In this document: positions 1 through 5,458 of the stretch, piece by piece
How positions within the stretch are numbered: position 1 is the first letter of the stretch
Layout: each line of letters opens with the position of its first letter
DNA from: Spirochaetales bacterium
Lineage (GTDB): Bacteria > Spirochaetota > Spirochaetia > DTKZ01
Assembly: GCA_031274005.1 (NCBI GenBank)
Contig: JAISQU010000121.1
Span: 1 to 5,458 of the forward strand
DNA length: 5,458 nucleotides
Reading direction: 5' to 3'
Program-made: the position numbers and the translations under genes
Notes under the pieces: generated by a model
The model's database searches: none
What the model saw: the letters and a program-made list of their open reading frames with translations, nothing else
Told to the model about the DNA's origin: nothing

Positions 1-29
1 ACTAGGCCTATTTTGGAACCGGCTCAGCT

Positions 30-71
30 AATAGAGTTGTTCGGAAACTTTAATTTCTGAACAACTCTATT
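30..71. repeat. Long inverted repeat / hairpin upstream of the operon
   Basis: The arms AATAGAGTTGTTC (30-42) and GAACAACTCTATT (59-71) are perfect 13-base inverted complements. Pairing continues inward as a G-T wobble (43/58), one G-C and three A-T pairs, giving an 18-pair stem closed by a six-base loop (48-53). There is no T-tract on either side, so it is not a textbook intrinsic terminator in either direction. The right arm touches the -35-like element of the following promoter (70-75). It could be a terminator-like end of an upstream gene, an operator-like palindrome, or one copy of a dispersed palindromic repeat; the sequence alone does not decide. The structure itself is certain, the function is not. 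Confidence 0.85.
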
Positions 72-99
72 GTAATCATTCACATTCCTGGCGTATACT
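70..99 (+). promoter_or_regulatory. Probable sigma70-type promoter of the three-gene operon
   Basis: A -35-like TTGTAA (70-75, four of six consensus bases) and a -10-like TATACT (94-99, five of six) are separated by 18 bases. Transcription would normally begin six to eight bases after the -10, at about 105-107, which coincides with the ATG at 107. No Shine-Dalgarno sequence lies before that ATG. The inference is a leaderless or nearly leaderless mRNA. The same arrangement recurs before the gene at 3774, which strengthens both calls. Confidence 0.6.
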
Positions 100-106
100 G
101 TGCGGC

Positions 107-1090
107 ATGAGCGAAACAAGACTTGATATTCTGGCAAGGCTTTTGAAGGACGCGCCCGACGAGGTTTTTCTTCAGCCGCACAATGTGCCTGACCCGGACG
201 CCATCGCGAGCTGCCTGGGGCTTCAGCATCTTTTGGCTCAGAGGGGCGTTGAATCGAAAATCGTTTATGATCAGGAAATTGAGAAGGCGAACTCTCTCAG
301 GATGCTGGAACTTTTTGATGTTCCCATGGTCGCCGCCAGGGACGCGCATACTTTGGGAGAGGAGGACTGGGCGGTTTTGGTTGACGCGCAGAAAGGCAAC
401 GCCAATATTACCGACCTGCCCACAGACGAGGTCGCGGTAATTGACCATCACGAATATAAGGGGAATCAGGGATACCGTTTTGAGGATGTACGCCCGGAAG
501 CGGGAAGCTGCAGCGCGATTATCGCCGAATATTTTTTTGAGAATTCCCTGACGCCGCCGTCCAGGATCGCGACGTCGCTGCTCTACGGTATTTTTATGGA
601 TACGGATAACCTTACCCGCGGAACCAGCACACTGGATATAGATATGTTTTATCAGTTGTACGCGCTGGCGGACATAGCGCTGATCGCCGAACTGCGGGGC
701 AATGAAATATCTCTGACCGATCTGAAGCTCTACGCCGACGCTTTTAAAACGGTGGAAGTCTACGATGAGATAGGGTTTCTCAGGCTGAGCAGCGTCAACG
801 ATTCCCTTTTGGGCGCGGCCAGCGATATTGTTTTGAGTATCGCGGGAATCAACATCGTTGTCGCCTACGCCATTCGGGAGGCCGGAGTCAAGCTGTCGGT
901 ACGAAGCATCAACTCTCACGCCAGGGCAAACGACCTGGTGCGCCGGCTTGTGGACGGGGTTGGAGTGGGCGGCGGACATGACCACATGGCGGGAGGTTTT
1001 ATTCCCGCGCAAAAAATCGACATAAGCCGGAAAGTCGATACTTTCTTGAAACACCGGGCTATTTCTTTTTTTGAAAAAACAACTGCATAA
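107..1090 (+). CDS. DHH/DHHA1 phosphoesterase, NrnA-like (nanoRNase / pAp phosphatase family)
   Basis: This 327-residue protein has the full DHH phosphoesterase layout. Motif I is H25 with D29 and D31 (HNVPDPDAIAS), motif II is D93 (VLVDAQ), motif III is D113-H114-H115 (VIDHHE) and motif IV is D165 (GIFMDTDN). These residues bind the two catalytic metal ions, usually manganese. A linker leads to a C-terminal DHHA1 domain (about 225-315) with the substrate-binding glycine-rich loop GGGHDHMAGG (288-297). Length and order match the NrnA group, cytosolic enzymes that degrade 2-5 nt RNA and, in some members, dephosphorylate pAp or cleave cyclic or linear dinucleotides; the exact substrate cannot be read from sequence. 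ATG 107 is the only sensible start: it leaves the usual short stretch before motif I and the next Met is residue 65. It has no Shine-Dalgarno and follows a -10 box closely. It is first in an operon that also encodes an RNB exoribonuclease, which supports a role in the last step of RNA decay. Confidence 0.92.
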   Translation: MSETRLDILARLLKDAPDEVFLQPHNVPDPDAIASCLGLQHLLAQRGVESKIVYDQEIEKANSLRMLELFDVPMVAARDAHTLGEEDWAVLVDAQKGNANITDLPTDEVAVIDHHEYKGNQGYRFEDVRPEAGSCSAIIAEYFFENSLTPPSRIATSLLYGIFMDTDNLTRGTSTLDIDMFYQLYALADIALIAELRGNEISLTDLKLYADAFKTVEVYDEIGFLRLSSVNDSLLGAASDIVLSIAGINIVVAYAIREAGVKLSVRSINSHARANDLVRRLVDGVGVGGGHDHMAGGFIPAQKIDISRKVDTFLKHRAISFFEKTTA

Positions 1091-1095
1091 AAGGA
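1091..1095 (+). promoter_or_regulatory. Shine-Dalgarno site of the Nudix gene
   Basis: AAGGA begins directly after the preceding TAA and stands six bases before ATG 1102, a normal spacing. It fixes the start of the Nudix gene. It also shows that this organism uses Shine-Dalgarno initiation inside operons, in contrast to the SD-less first genes at 107 and 3774. Confidence 0.8.
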
Positions 1096-1101
1096 CGTAG
1101 A

Positions 1102-1845
1102 ATGGAACTTATCAAGGCGCAAAAAAATCCCTTCGGCGGCGTTGTTATTGAATCCGCGGATTTGCCTTCCGGCGGCGCGGATTTCGCGGCCCGTCTGGAA
1201 TACAGTATAGGCGTTTGGAAGGCCGAGGGCGCCAAAGTCGTATGGCTCGCCGCGGCGCGGGCTCAGGCCGCCCTTATACCCGCGGCGGTGGCTTTGGGTT
1301 TTGTTTTTCACCACGCGCAGGAAGATGTGCTGCAAATGACTTTAACGCTTATTCCCGGGTCGTTTATTCCTCCCTACGCGACGCACTATGTGGGCGCGGG
1401 CGGCGTTGTTCTGCGCGGGGACGGGCAGCTTCTTGTTGTTTCCGAAAGGTACAAGCAGTTTCCCGGCAGGCGGCTCAAGCTGCCCGGCGGGGCGCTGCAG
1501 ACCGGAGAGAATATAGGCGCGGCGGTTGTCCGCGAGGTAAAGGAGGAGACGGGCATCCAGGCGCGCTTTGAGTCCGTCATCTGCCTGCGCCACTGGCACG
1601 GCTACCGCTACGGAAAATCGGATATTTATTTTGTCTGCCGCCTCACTCCCCTTTCCACGGAGATTACGATGGACACGGGGGAACTTGTGGAGTGTCTGTG
1701 GCTGCCGGTGGAAGAATATCTGGCCGACGCCGATGTTCACCCTTTCAATAAACTTGTTGTCCGGGCGGCGATGAACTCAAAAGGCATATCGGAGAAATTT
1801 ATTCCCGAATACAAGCCCGAAACCTACGAACTGCTGGTACCCTGA
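1102..1845 (+). CDS. Nudix hydrolase with N-terminal NUDT6-like domain
   Basis: The 247-residue protein carries a perfect Nudix box, GX5EX7REUXEEXGU, at residues 130-152: G130, E136, R144-E145, E148-E149, G151, I152. These glutamates bind the magnesium ions used to cleave a nucleoside diphosphate linked to another group. Before it lies a domain (about 1-90) with FGGV, a W39/W48 region (VWLAAARAQ) and GFVFHHA (66-72), followed by PPYATHYVGAGGVVL. This matches the pre-Nudix domain of the eukaryotic NUDT6 and plant NUDT2/6/7-like group, where characterised plant members act on ADP-ribose or NADH. After the box, SDIYFVCRLTPLS and LWLPVEEYL also fit that group. No signal peptide or membrane segment is visible, so it should be cytosolic. 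The start is set by a good Shine-Dalgarno, 11 bases after the upstream stop, and the next gene begins 8 bases downstream. The Nudix assignment is secure; the substrate is unknown. Confidence 0.92.
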   Translation: MELIKAQKNPFGGVVIESADLPSGGADFAARLEYSIGVWKAEGAKVVWLAAARAQAALIPAAVALGFVFHHAQEDVLQMTLTLIPGSFIPPYATHYVGAGGVVLRGDGQLLVVSERYKQFPGRRLKLPGGALQTGENIGAAVVREVKEETGIQARFESVICLRHWHGYRYGKSDIYFVCRLTPLSTEITMDTGELVECLWLPVEEYLADADVHPFNKLVVRAAMNSKGISEKFIPEYKPETYELLVP

Positions 1846-1853
1846 GACTGCCC

Positions 1854-3728
1854 ATGAGCTGTGCGGATGAGGGCGTTTTCCGGCCGGGCAATCTTGTTAT
1901 ATATAAAAATTATCCCGCGCGGGTCGTAGCCGCGGGAACGAAAATTGAAATCCTCCTGCCCGATAAGCGCGGCCTTTCCGTCCGGCCCAAGGACATTCTT
2001 TTTCTGCATACCGGACCCGTCGATTCTCTTGATCTGCCCGAGGAGCCGGCGGAAGATATTGAGGCCGCCTGGGAAATCCTTCAGGGCCAGACAACAACGC
2101 TCCCCGCTTTTGCCGAAATTCTCTACGGGGCTTTTACTCCCGCCGCGGCGCTTGGGGTGTACAGGCTTCTTCTGGACGGCTTGTACCTCAGGGGTTCACC
2201 CGGTGAATTGTATGTTCTCTCCCAGGAAGAACACGAAAAGGAGGCCGCGGCGCGGGAGGCAAAAAAGCGGGACGCCGAAGAATGGGCTAATTTCCTGAAC
2301 AGAATAAAGGCTTCGGCTTTCGGCGGCGGGGGAAAAATCGAAAACGAAGAGCGCAGGTATCTGGGGGAACTGGAAGCCTTCGCTTTGGGTAAAAGCGCCG
2401 CCAGCCGCGTCCTGAAAGAACTCGGCCTTTCCAACACTCCCGAAGCGGCGCATTCCCTTCTCCTCAAGCTCGGCCTGTGGGATTACACGGTTAATCCCTA
2501 TGTAAGCCGCTTTGGTTTAGACTCTGGGGCCGCGTACCCGCCGCTGGAAACTCCCGCCGAAGAGGAGCGCCTTGACCTCACCGGCCTTGAAGCCTTTGCT
2601 ATCGACGACGAGGACAGCGACGATCCGGACGACGCGATTTCCTTTGACGGCGGAAAACTCTGGGTACACGTGGCCGATCCCGCCTGTGTTGTGCGGCCCG
2701 GCTCTCCCGCGGATCTCGCGGCCAGGGATTTGGGCGCGACCCTCTATTTGCCGGAGAAAAAGATACCCATGCTTCCCCCGCAGGCGACGGCGCTGTTTGG
2801 CCTGGGGCTGCGGGAAGTTTCCCCGGCGCTGTCATTTTGCGTAAGCCTCAATGAGGATGGCTCCCTGGGGGAGACCGAAATCCGGCTGACAAAAATACGG
2901 GTCTCGCGGATGACCTACGTCCAGGCTCAGAACGCGATGGACGCTCCGCCCTTCCGGGCCATATATGAGTTGACATCCCGTTACCGGGAACGCCGCATGA
3001 GAAACGGCGCGGTGCGCATAGACCTTCCGGAAGTAAAAATCCGCGCCGCAGGTGGAGAGGTGAATATCCGGCCCCTCGCCGAAACGGATTCCGGCGCCAT
3101 GGTTACCGACGCCATGCTTATGGCCGGAGAGGCCGCCGCGCGGTTCGCCCTTTCCCACGGGATACCCATTCCCTACGCGACCCAGGAGCCGCCGGACTCT
3201 CCCGGCGGCGGGCAGGATACTCCGGCGGATATGTTTGAACTCCGCAAAAAACTGCGCCCCAGCGCCATGAGGTCTTCCCCCTCGCCTCACGCAGGACTCG
3301 GCCTGGAACTGTACGCCAGAGCCACAAGCCCCCTGCGGCGCTACCTTGATCTTGTTGTACACCAGCAGCTACGGGCTTTCCTCACCGGCGGCGGCGCTTT
3401 AAGTCCCGACGAAATAACCGACCGCATAGGAGCTTCCGACGCGGTTACGGGAAGAGTCCAAAAAGTCGAACGGCTCTCCAACCTGCACTGGACGCTGGCC
3501 TACCTTTCGCAGAATCCGGACTGGCGGGGGCGCGGGATTGTCGTGGAAAAACGCGGGCGGCTCTGCACCCTTATCCTGCCCGATCTGGGGATGGAAACAA
3601 AGGTAAACCTGGGCCGGGATGTTCCGCTTAATGGGGAGGTCATCGTAAAGGTACTCGGCGTCGACCTTGCAGGGCTGGAGGCGCGGTTTGAGGGAGTATC
3701 GGAAAAAGGAGCCCTGCCCGGCTTCTAA
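1854..3728 (+). CDS. RNB-family 3'-5' exoribonuclease (RNase II/R type)
   Basis: This 624-residue protein is a processive-type 3'-5' RNA exonuclease acting in the cytosol. The RNB core starts near residue 240. In AIDDEDSDDPDDAIS the residues D251, D257, D259 and D260 align with the four metal-binding aspartates of E. coli RNase II (D201, D207, D209, D210). The later block HAGLGLELYARATSPLRRY (479-497) is the conserved RNB signature with its catalytic-site arginines. The N-terminus lacks classic cold-shock domains. It has a small beta-barrel-like segment (VIYKNYPARVV to about 55), a charged, probably helical stretch (124-152) and a likely winged-helix region (about 165-215), as in the cyanobacterial/plastid and Deinococcus RNase II branch. 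Residues about 556-612 look like an S1/OB fold. ATG 1854 lies 8 bases after the Nudix stop with only a weak GAG (1844-1846) as Shine-Dalgarno, so translation may be coupled. It ends the operon begun by the NrnA-like gene, whose product could degrade its short end products. Confidence 0.94.
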   Translation: MSCADEGVFRPGNLVIYKNYPARVVAAGTKIEILLPDKRGLSVRPKDILFLHTGPVDSLDLPEEPAEDIEAAWEILQGQTTTLPAFAEILYGAFTPAAALGVYRLLLDGLYLRGSPGELYVLSQEEHEKEAAAREAKKRDAEEWANFLNRIKASAFGGGGKIENEERRYLGELEAFALGKSAASRVLKELGLSNTPEAAHSLLLKLGLWDYTVNPYVSRFGLDSGAAYPPLETPAEEERLDLTGLEAFAIDDEDSDDPDDAISFDGGKLWVHVADPACVVRPGSPADLAARDLGATLYLPEKKIPMLPPQATALFGLGLREVSPALSFCVSLNEDGSLGETEIRLTKIRVSRMTYVQAQNAMDAPPFRAIYELTSRYRERRMRNGAVRIDLPEVKIRAAGGEVNIRPLAETDSGAMVTDAMLMAGEAAARFALSHGIPIPYATQEPPDSPGGGQDTPADMFELRKKLRPSAMRSSPSPHAGLGLELYARATSPLRRYLDLVVHQQLRAFLTGGGALSPDEITDRIGASDAVTGRVQKVERLSNLHWTLAYLSQNPDWRGRGIVVEKRGRLCTLILPDLGMETKVNLGRDVPLNGEVIVKVLGVDLAGLEARFEGVSEKGALPGF

Positions 3729-3738
3729 TCCCGCCGGC

Positions 3739-3767
3739 TTGAATCTCCGTAACCACGGGGATATACT
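3739..3767 (+). promoter_or_regulatory. Probable sigma70-type promoter of the AAA-like/nuclease gene
   Basis: TTGAAT (3739-3744, four of six -35 bases) and TATACT (3762-3767, five of six -10 bases) are separated by the ideal 17 bases. The predicted start of transcription, about 3773-3775, coincides with ATG 3774, and no Shine-Dalgarno precedes that ATG. This mirrors the promoter before the gene at 107. The 45-base gap between the exoribonuclease stop and this gene shows no terminator, so read-through from the operon is also possible. Confidence 0.65.
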
Positions 3768-3773
3768 TTCATT

Positions 3774-5330
3774 ATGTCCACGCGAAAAATGCCCATAGGC
3801 ATACAGGATTTTGAAGATATCCGCACAAATGAGTATGTTTATGTCGATAAAACCGCTTATATTTATAAACTGGCAAACGAGGGCAAGCCCTATTTCCTCG
3901 GCCGGCCCCGGCGTTTTGGCAAAAGCCTGCTTCTATCAACTTTAAAAGCCTACTTTCTGGGAAAGAAAGACCTCTTTGAGGGGCTTGCCATCGCGAAACT
4001 GGAAAAGGACTGGACAGAGTACCCGGTTTTTCACATAGACCTGAATGTTGAAAAATACGATGACCTTGCGGGGCTGCAATCAGGGCTGGACGCCAATCTG
4101 CGGATTATCGAAGAGGCGTGGGGCCGGGACCCGCGGGACACAACCCCCGCCACCCGTTTTATGGGACTTATCCGCCGGGCCTGTGAAAAATCAGGCAAAA
4201 AAGTCGTGGTGCTTGTTGACGAGTACGACAAGCCCCTGCTGCAAACCATGGAAAACCAGCGGCCCCGGGAGGAGATTCGCCGGAGTCTGAAAGCCTTTTA
4301 CGGCATTCTGAAAAGCGCAGACCCCTGGCTGCGGTTTGTCCTGCTGACGGGGATTACCAAGTTTTCCCAGGTCAGCGTTTTCAGCGACTTGAACCAGCTG
4401 CGGGATATAAGCATGGAGGAAGCCTATGCGGAAATCTGCGGCATATCCGAATCGGAATTAACAGCCAACTTTGATCCCGAACTGCGCGCCCTGGCGGAAA
4501 AAAACGGCATGAACTATGAGGAGGCCCTGGGGGAAATGCAGAAGCGCTATAACGGCTATCATTTTTCCGGGGTGAGCGAAGGCGTGTTTAACCCTTTCAG
4601 TGTTTTAAATACCTTCGCGAAATGCAGCTTCGGGTATTACTGGTTTCAGACCGGTACGCCGACCTTCCTGATAAACCAGTTGAAAAAGACGGACTTCGAT
4701 CTGCGGGAGTTTGCCAAAAGCATCACCCTGCCGGGCCGGGCCATAAACGATTACCGCGGGGACGGCGGCAGTCCCGTTCCTATTCTGTACCAGAGCGGTT
4801 ACCTGACCATCAAGGCTTATAACCGGCAATTTGATACATACACACTGGGTTTTCCCAATGAGGAAGTGGAATACGGTTTTCTGGAAGCTCTTTTGCCGTA
4901 TTACATGCCTCACCCCCAGGACAGCCAGGGTTTTTTTATAGGGAATTTTGTTGAAGATTTGCAGAACGGGGATGTGGACGCCTTTATGACGCGGCTGCGG
5001 GCTTTTTTCGCGGACATTCCGTATGAGTTAAACGGCAAGACCGAAAGGCACTATCAAACGCTGTTTTATCTGGTTTTCCGTCTTATGGGTCAGTACGCGG
5101 GGGCGGAGGTACGCAGCGCGCAGGGCCGCGCGGACGCGGTGGTAACCACACAGGATACGGTGTATGTGTTTGAGTTCAAGCTGAGAGGGAACGCGGAGGA
5201 CGCCCTGAAACAGATAGACGAAAAAGGTTACCTTATACCCTACAGCGCAAGCGGAAAAAGGCTTTGTAAAATCGGCGTTGAGTTTGACGCGGAGAAACGG
5301 AATGTGGGCAGATGGGCGGCGGGTTCATGA
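3774..5330 (+). CDS. AAA-ATPase-like / PD-(D/E)XK nuclease superfamily protein (DUF1703 type)
   Basis: This 518-residue protein has the two-part layout of the AAA-ATPase-like (PF09820) plus PD-(D/E)XK (PF08011, formerly DUF1703) family. The start MSTRKMPIGIQDFEDIR is typical of it. The P-loop is GRPRRFGKS (43-51): K50 and S51 are kept, but an arginine takes the place of the first Walker A glycine, as is usual here. Walker B is VVVLVDEYDKPLL (144-156, D149-E150), followed by a sensor-like FVLLTGITKFSQVSVFSDLNQL region (188-209). The C-terminal nuclease fold shows E424 (ERHYQ), D454 (GRADAV), E467-K469 (FEFKL) and Q480 (QIDEK), so the predicted catalytic set looks intact. No signal peptide or membrane segment is visible. 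Length is normal for the family and no frameshift is seen. The family is often present in many copies in Treponema, Bacteroidetes and clostridia, and its role is unproven; nucleic-acid processing, mobile-element or defence functions are possible. It appears to have its own promoter. Family assignment is secure, function is not. Confidence 0.92.
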   Translation: MSTRKMPIGIQDFEDIRTNEYVYVDKTAYIYKLANEGKPYFLGRPRRFGKSLLLSTLKAYFLGKKDLFEGLAIAKLEKDWTEYPVFHIDLNVEKYDDLAGLQSGLDANLRIIEEAWGRDPRDTTPATRFMGLIRRACEKSGKKVVVLVDEYDKPLLQTMENQRPREEIRRSLKAFYGILKSADPWLRFVLLTGITKFSQVSVFSDLNQLRDISMEEAYAEICGISESELTANFDPELRALAEKNGMNYEEALGEMQKRYNGYHFSGVSEGVFNPFSVLNTFAKCSFGYYWFQTGTPTFLINQLKKTDFDLREFAKSITLPGRAINDYRGDGGSPVPILYQSGYLTIKAYNRQFDTYTLGFPNEEVEYGFLEALLPYYMPHPQDSQGFFIGNFVEDLQNGDVDAFMTRLRAFFADIPYELNGKTERHYQTLFYLVFRLMGQYAGAEVRSAQGRADAVVTTQDTVYVFEFKLRGNAEDALKQIDEKGYLIPYSASGKRLCKIGVEFDAEKRNVGRWAAGS

Positions 5331-5338
5331 ATGAATTG

Positions 5339-5379
5339 AAAAAATGAAGAACCGCGGAGCAGAGCTCCGCGGTATCTTC
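5339..5379 (-). terminator. Intrinsic terminator for leftward transcription
   Basis: ACCGCGGAGC (5351-5360) and GCTCCGCGGT (5364-5373) form a perfect 10-pair GC-rich stem with a three-base loop. GAAGA (5346-5350) and TCTTC (5375-5379) extend it by five pairs past a single unpaired A (5374). Read on the - strand, the stem is followed by one A and six T (5344-5339), the standard intrinsic layout. On the + strand the bases after the stem are not T-rich, so it would end transcription of the 3774 gene poorly, though it may help as a 3' stabilising hairpin. The orientation implies a convergent gene entering from the right edge. Confidence 0.8.
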
Positions 5380-5384
5380 GTTGG

Positions 5385-5458
5385 TTAAGGAAATTTATTG
5401 TATAGGCATGGTTCATAACCCGTAAATTTAAGAGCCTTTCCATTTTGTGGTAGGCCAA
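5385..5458 (-). CDS. Possible C-terminal end of a leftward gene (partial)
   Basis: On the - strand one frame is open from the window edge to a TAA at 5387-5385. It would encode 23 residues ending GYEPCLYNKFP, and its stop lies only five bases before the - strand terminator hairpin. Another - strand frame ends earlier, at 5430-5428, with TKWKGS, and fits less closely. The tail is too short to recognise a family, and a run of 23 codons can occur by chance. The oriented terminator is the main support for a gene here; which frame is real is a guess. Confidence 0.3.
   Translation of the reverse strand, partial: GLPQNGKALKFTGYEPCLYNKFP

Noticed and set aside
1..60. Possible C-terminal tail of an upstream + strand gene
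   Set aside because: One frame is open from the left edge to TAA 29-31 (ending WNRLS), just at the hairpin, and another to TGA 58-60. Both are too short to identify, and the second runs through the hairpin, so neither can be called.
80..1054. A 324-codon open frame on the - strand opposite the DHH gene
   Set aside because: It lies almost entirely antisense to a gene with complete catalytic motifs, shows no recognisable domain, and runs into the upstream hairpin. It is explained by codon bias of the real gene.
1215..1571. A 118-codon + strand frame overlapping the Nudix gene
   Set aside because: It is an out-of-frame shadow of the Nudix coding sequence, with an Arg/Gly-rich product and no ribosome binding site.
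2832..3362. A 176-codon - strand frame opposite the exoribonuclease gene
   Set aside because: It is fully inside the RNB catalytic region on the other strand, is rich in Gly and Arg as expected for antisense of GC-rich coding DNA, and has no motif.
5345..5389. A 14-codon + strand mini-ORF (ATG 5345 to TAA 5389)
   Set aside because: Most of its length is the terminator stem-loop and there is no ribosome binding site; the codons are a by-product of the palindrome.
5240..5458. A 72-codon - strand frame at the right end
   Set aside because: It crosses the terminator hairpin and runs antisense into the conserved C-terminus of the AAA-like/nuclease gene, so it is unlikely to be expressed. A different - strand frame, ending at 5385 before the hairpin, fits better.
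1..5458. Insertion-sequence or transposon ends, from TAGGCC near both window edges
   Set aside because: The shared bases are only six long and the flanks do not match as direct or inverted repeats. No transposase is encoded.

Overview
The window holds four protein-coding genes, all on the + strand and closely packed, with short non-coding ends carrying strong inverted repeats. Coding DNA is moderately GC-rich (about 50-60% in the lines I sampled by eye). The gene set, especially a large AAA-like/PD-(D/E)XK protein of a family common in anaerobic host-associated bacteria, and the promoter layout point to an anaerobe, most likely a spirochaete of the Treponema type. That placement is inference from family distribution; no marker gene is present.

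Layout. Bases 1-106 hold an 18-pair hairpin (30-71) and a promoter-like pair TTGTAA/TATACT whose -10 ends only 7 bases before the first start codon. Genes 1-3 (107-3728) form a tight operon with gaps of 11 and 8 bases: a DHH/DHHA1 phosphoesterase of the NrnA type, a Nudix hydrolase with the two-domain architecture of eukaryotic NUDT6-like proteins, and an RNB-family (RNase II/R) 3'-5' exoribonuclease. A 45-base gap then carries a second promoter (TTGAAT-N17-TATACT), its -10 again only 6 bases from the start codon. It drives gene 4 (3774-5330), an AAA-ATPase-like plus PD-(D/E)XK nuclease-like protein of unknown role. Bases 5331-5458 contain a strong hairpin whose T-tract lies on the - strand, so it looks like the terminator of a leftward gene entering from the right edge.

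How the genes may work together. RNB exoribonucleases shorten RNA to oligonucleotides of a few bases, and NrnA-type DHH enzymes degrade such nanoRNAs to mononucleotides. Their joint operon suggests an RNA-decay unit, with the Nudix enzyme perhaps cleaning up a nucleotide diphosphate derivative. Gene 4 appears to be a separate transcription unit and need not share that function.

The most unusual features are the two promoters set so close to their start codons that the transcripts should be leaderless or nearly so, the long palindrome abutting the first promoter, and the poorly characterised ATPase/nuclease-like protein. I found no CRISPR array, tRNA, rRNA, transposase or recognisable riboswitch.
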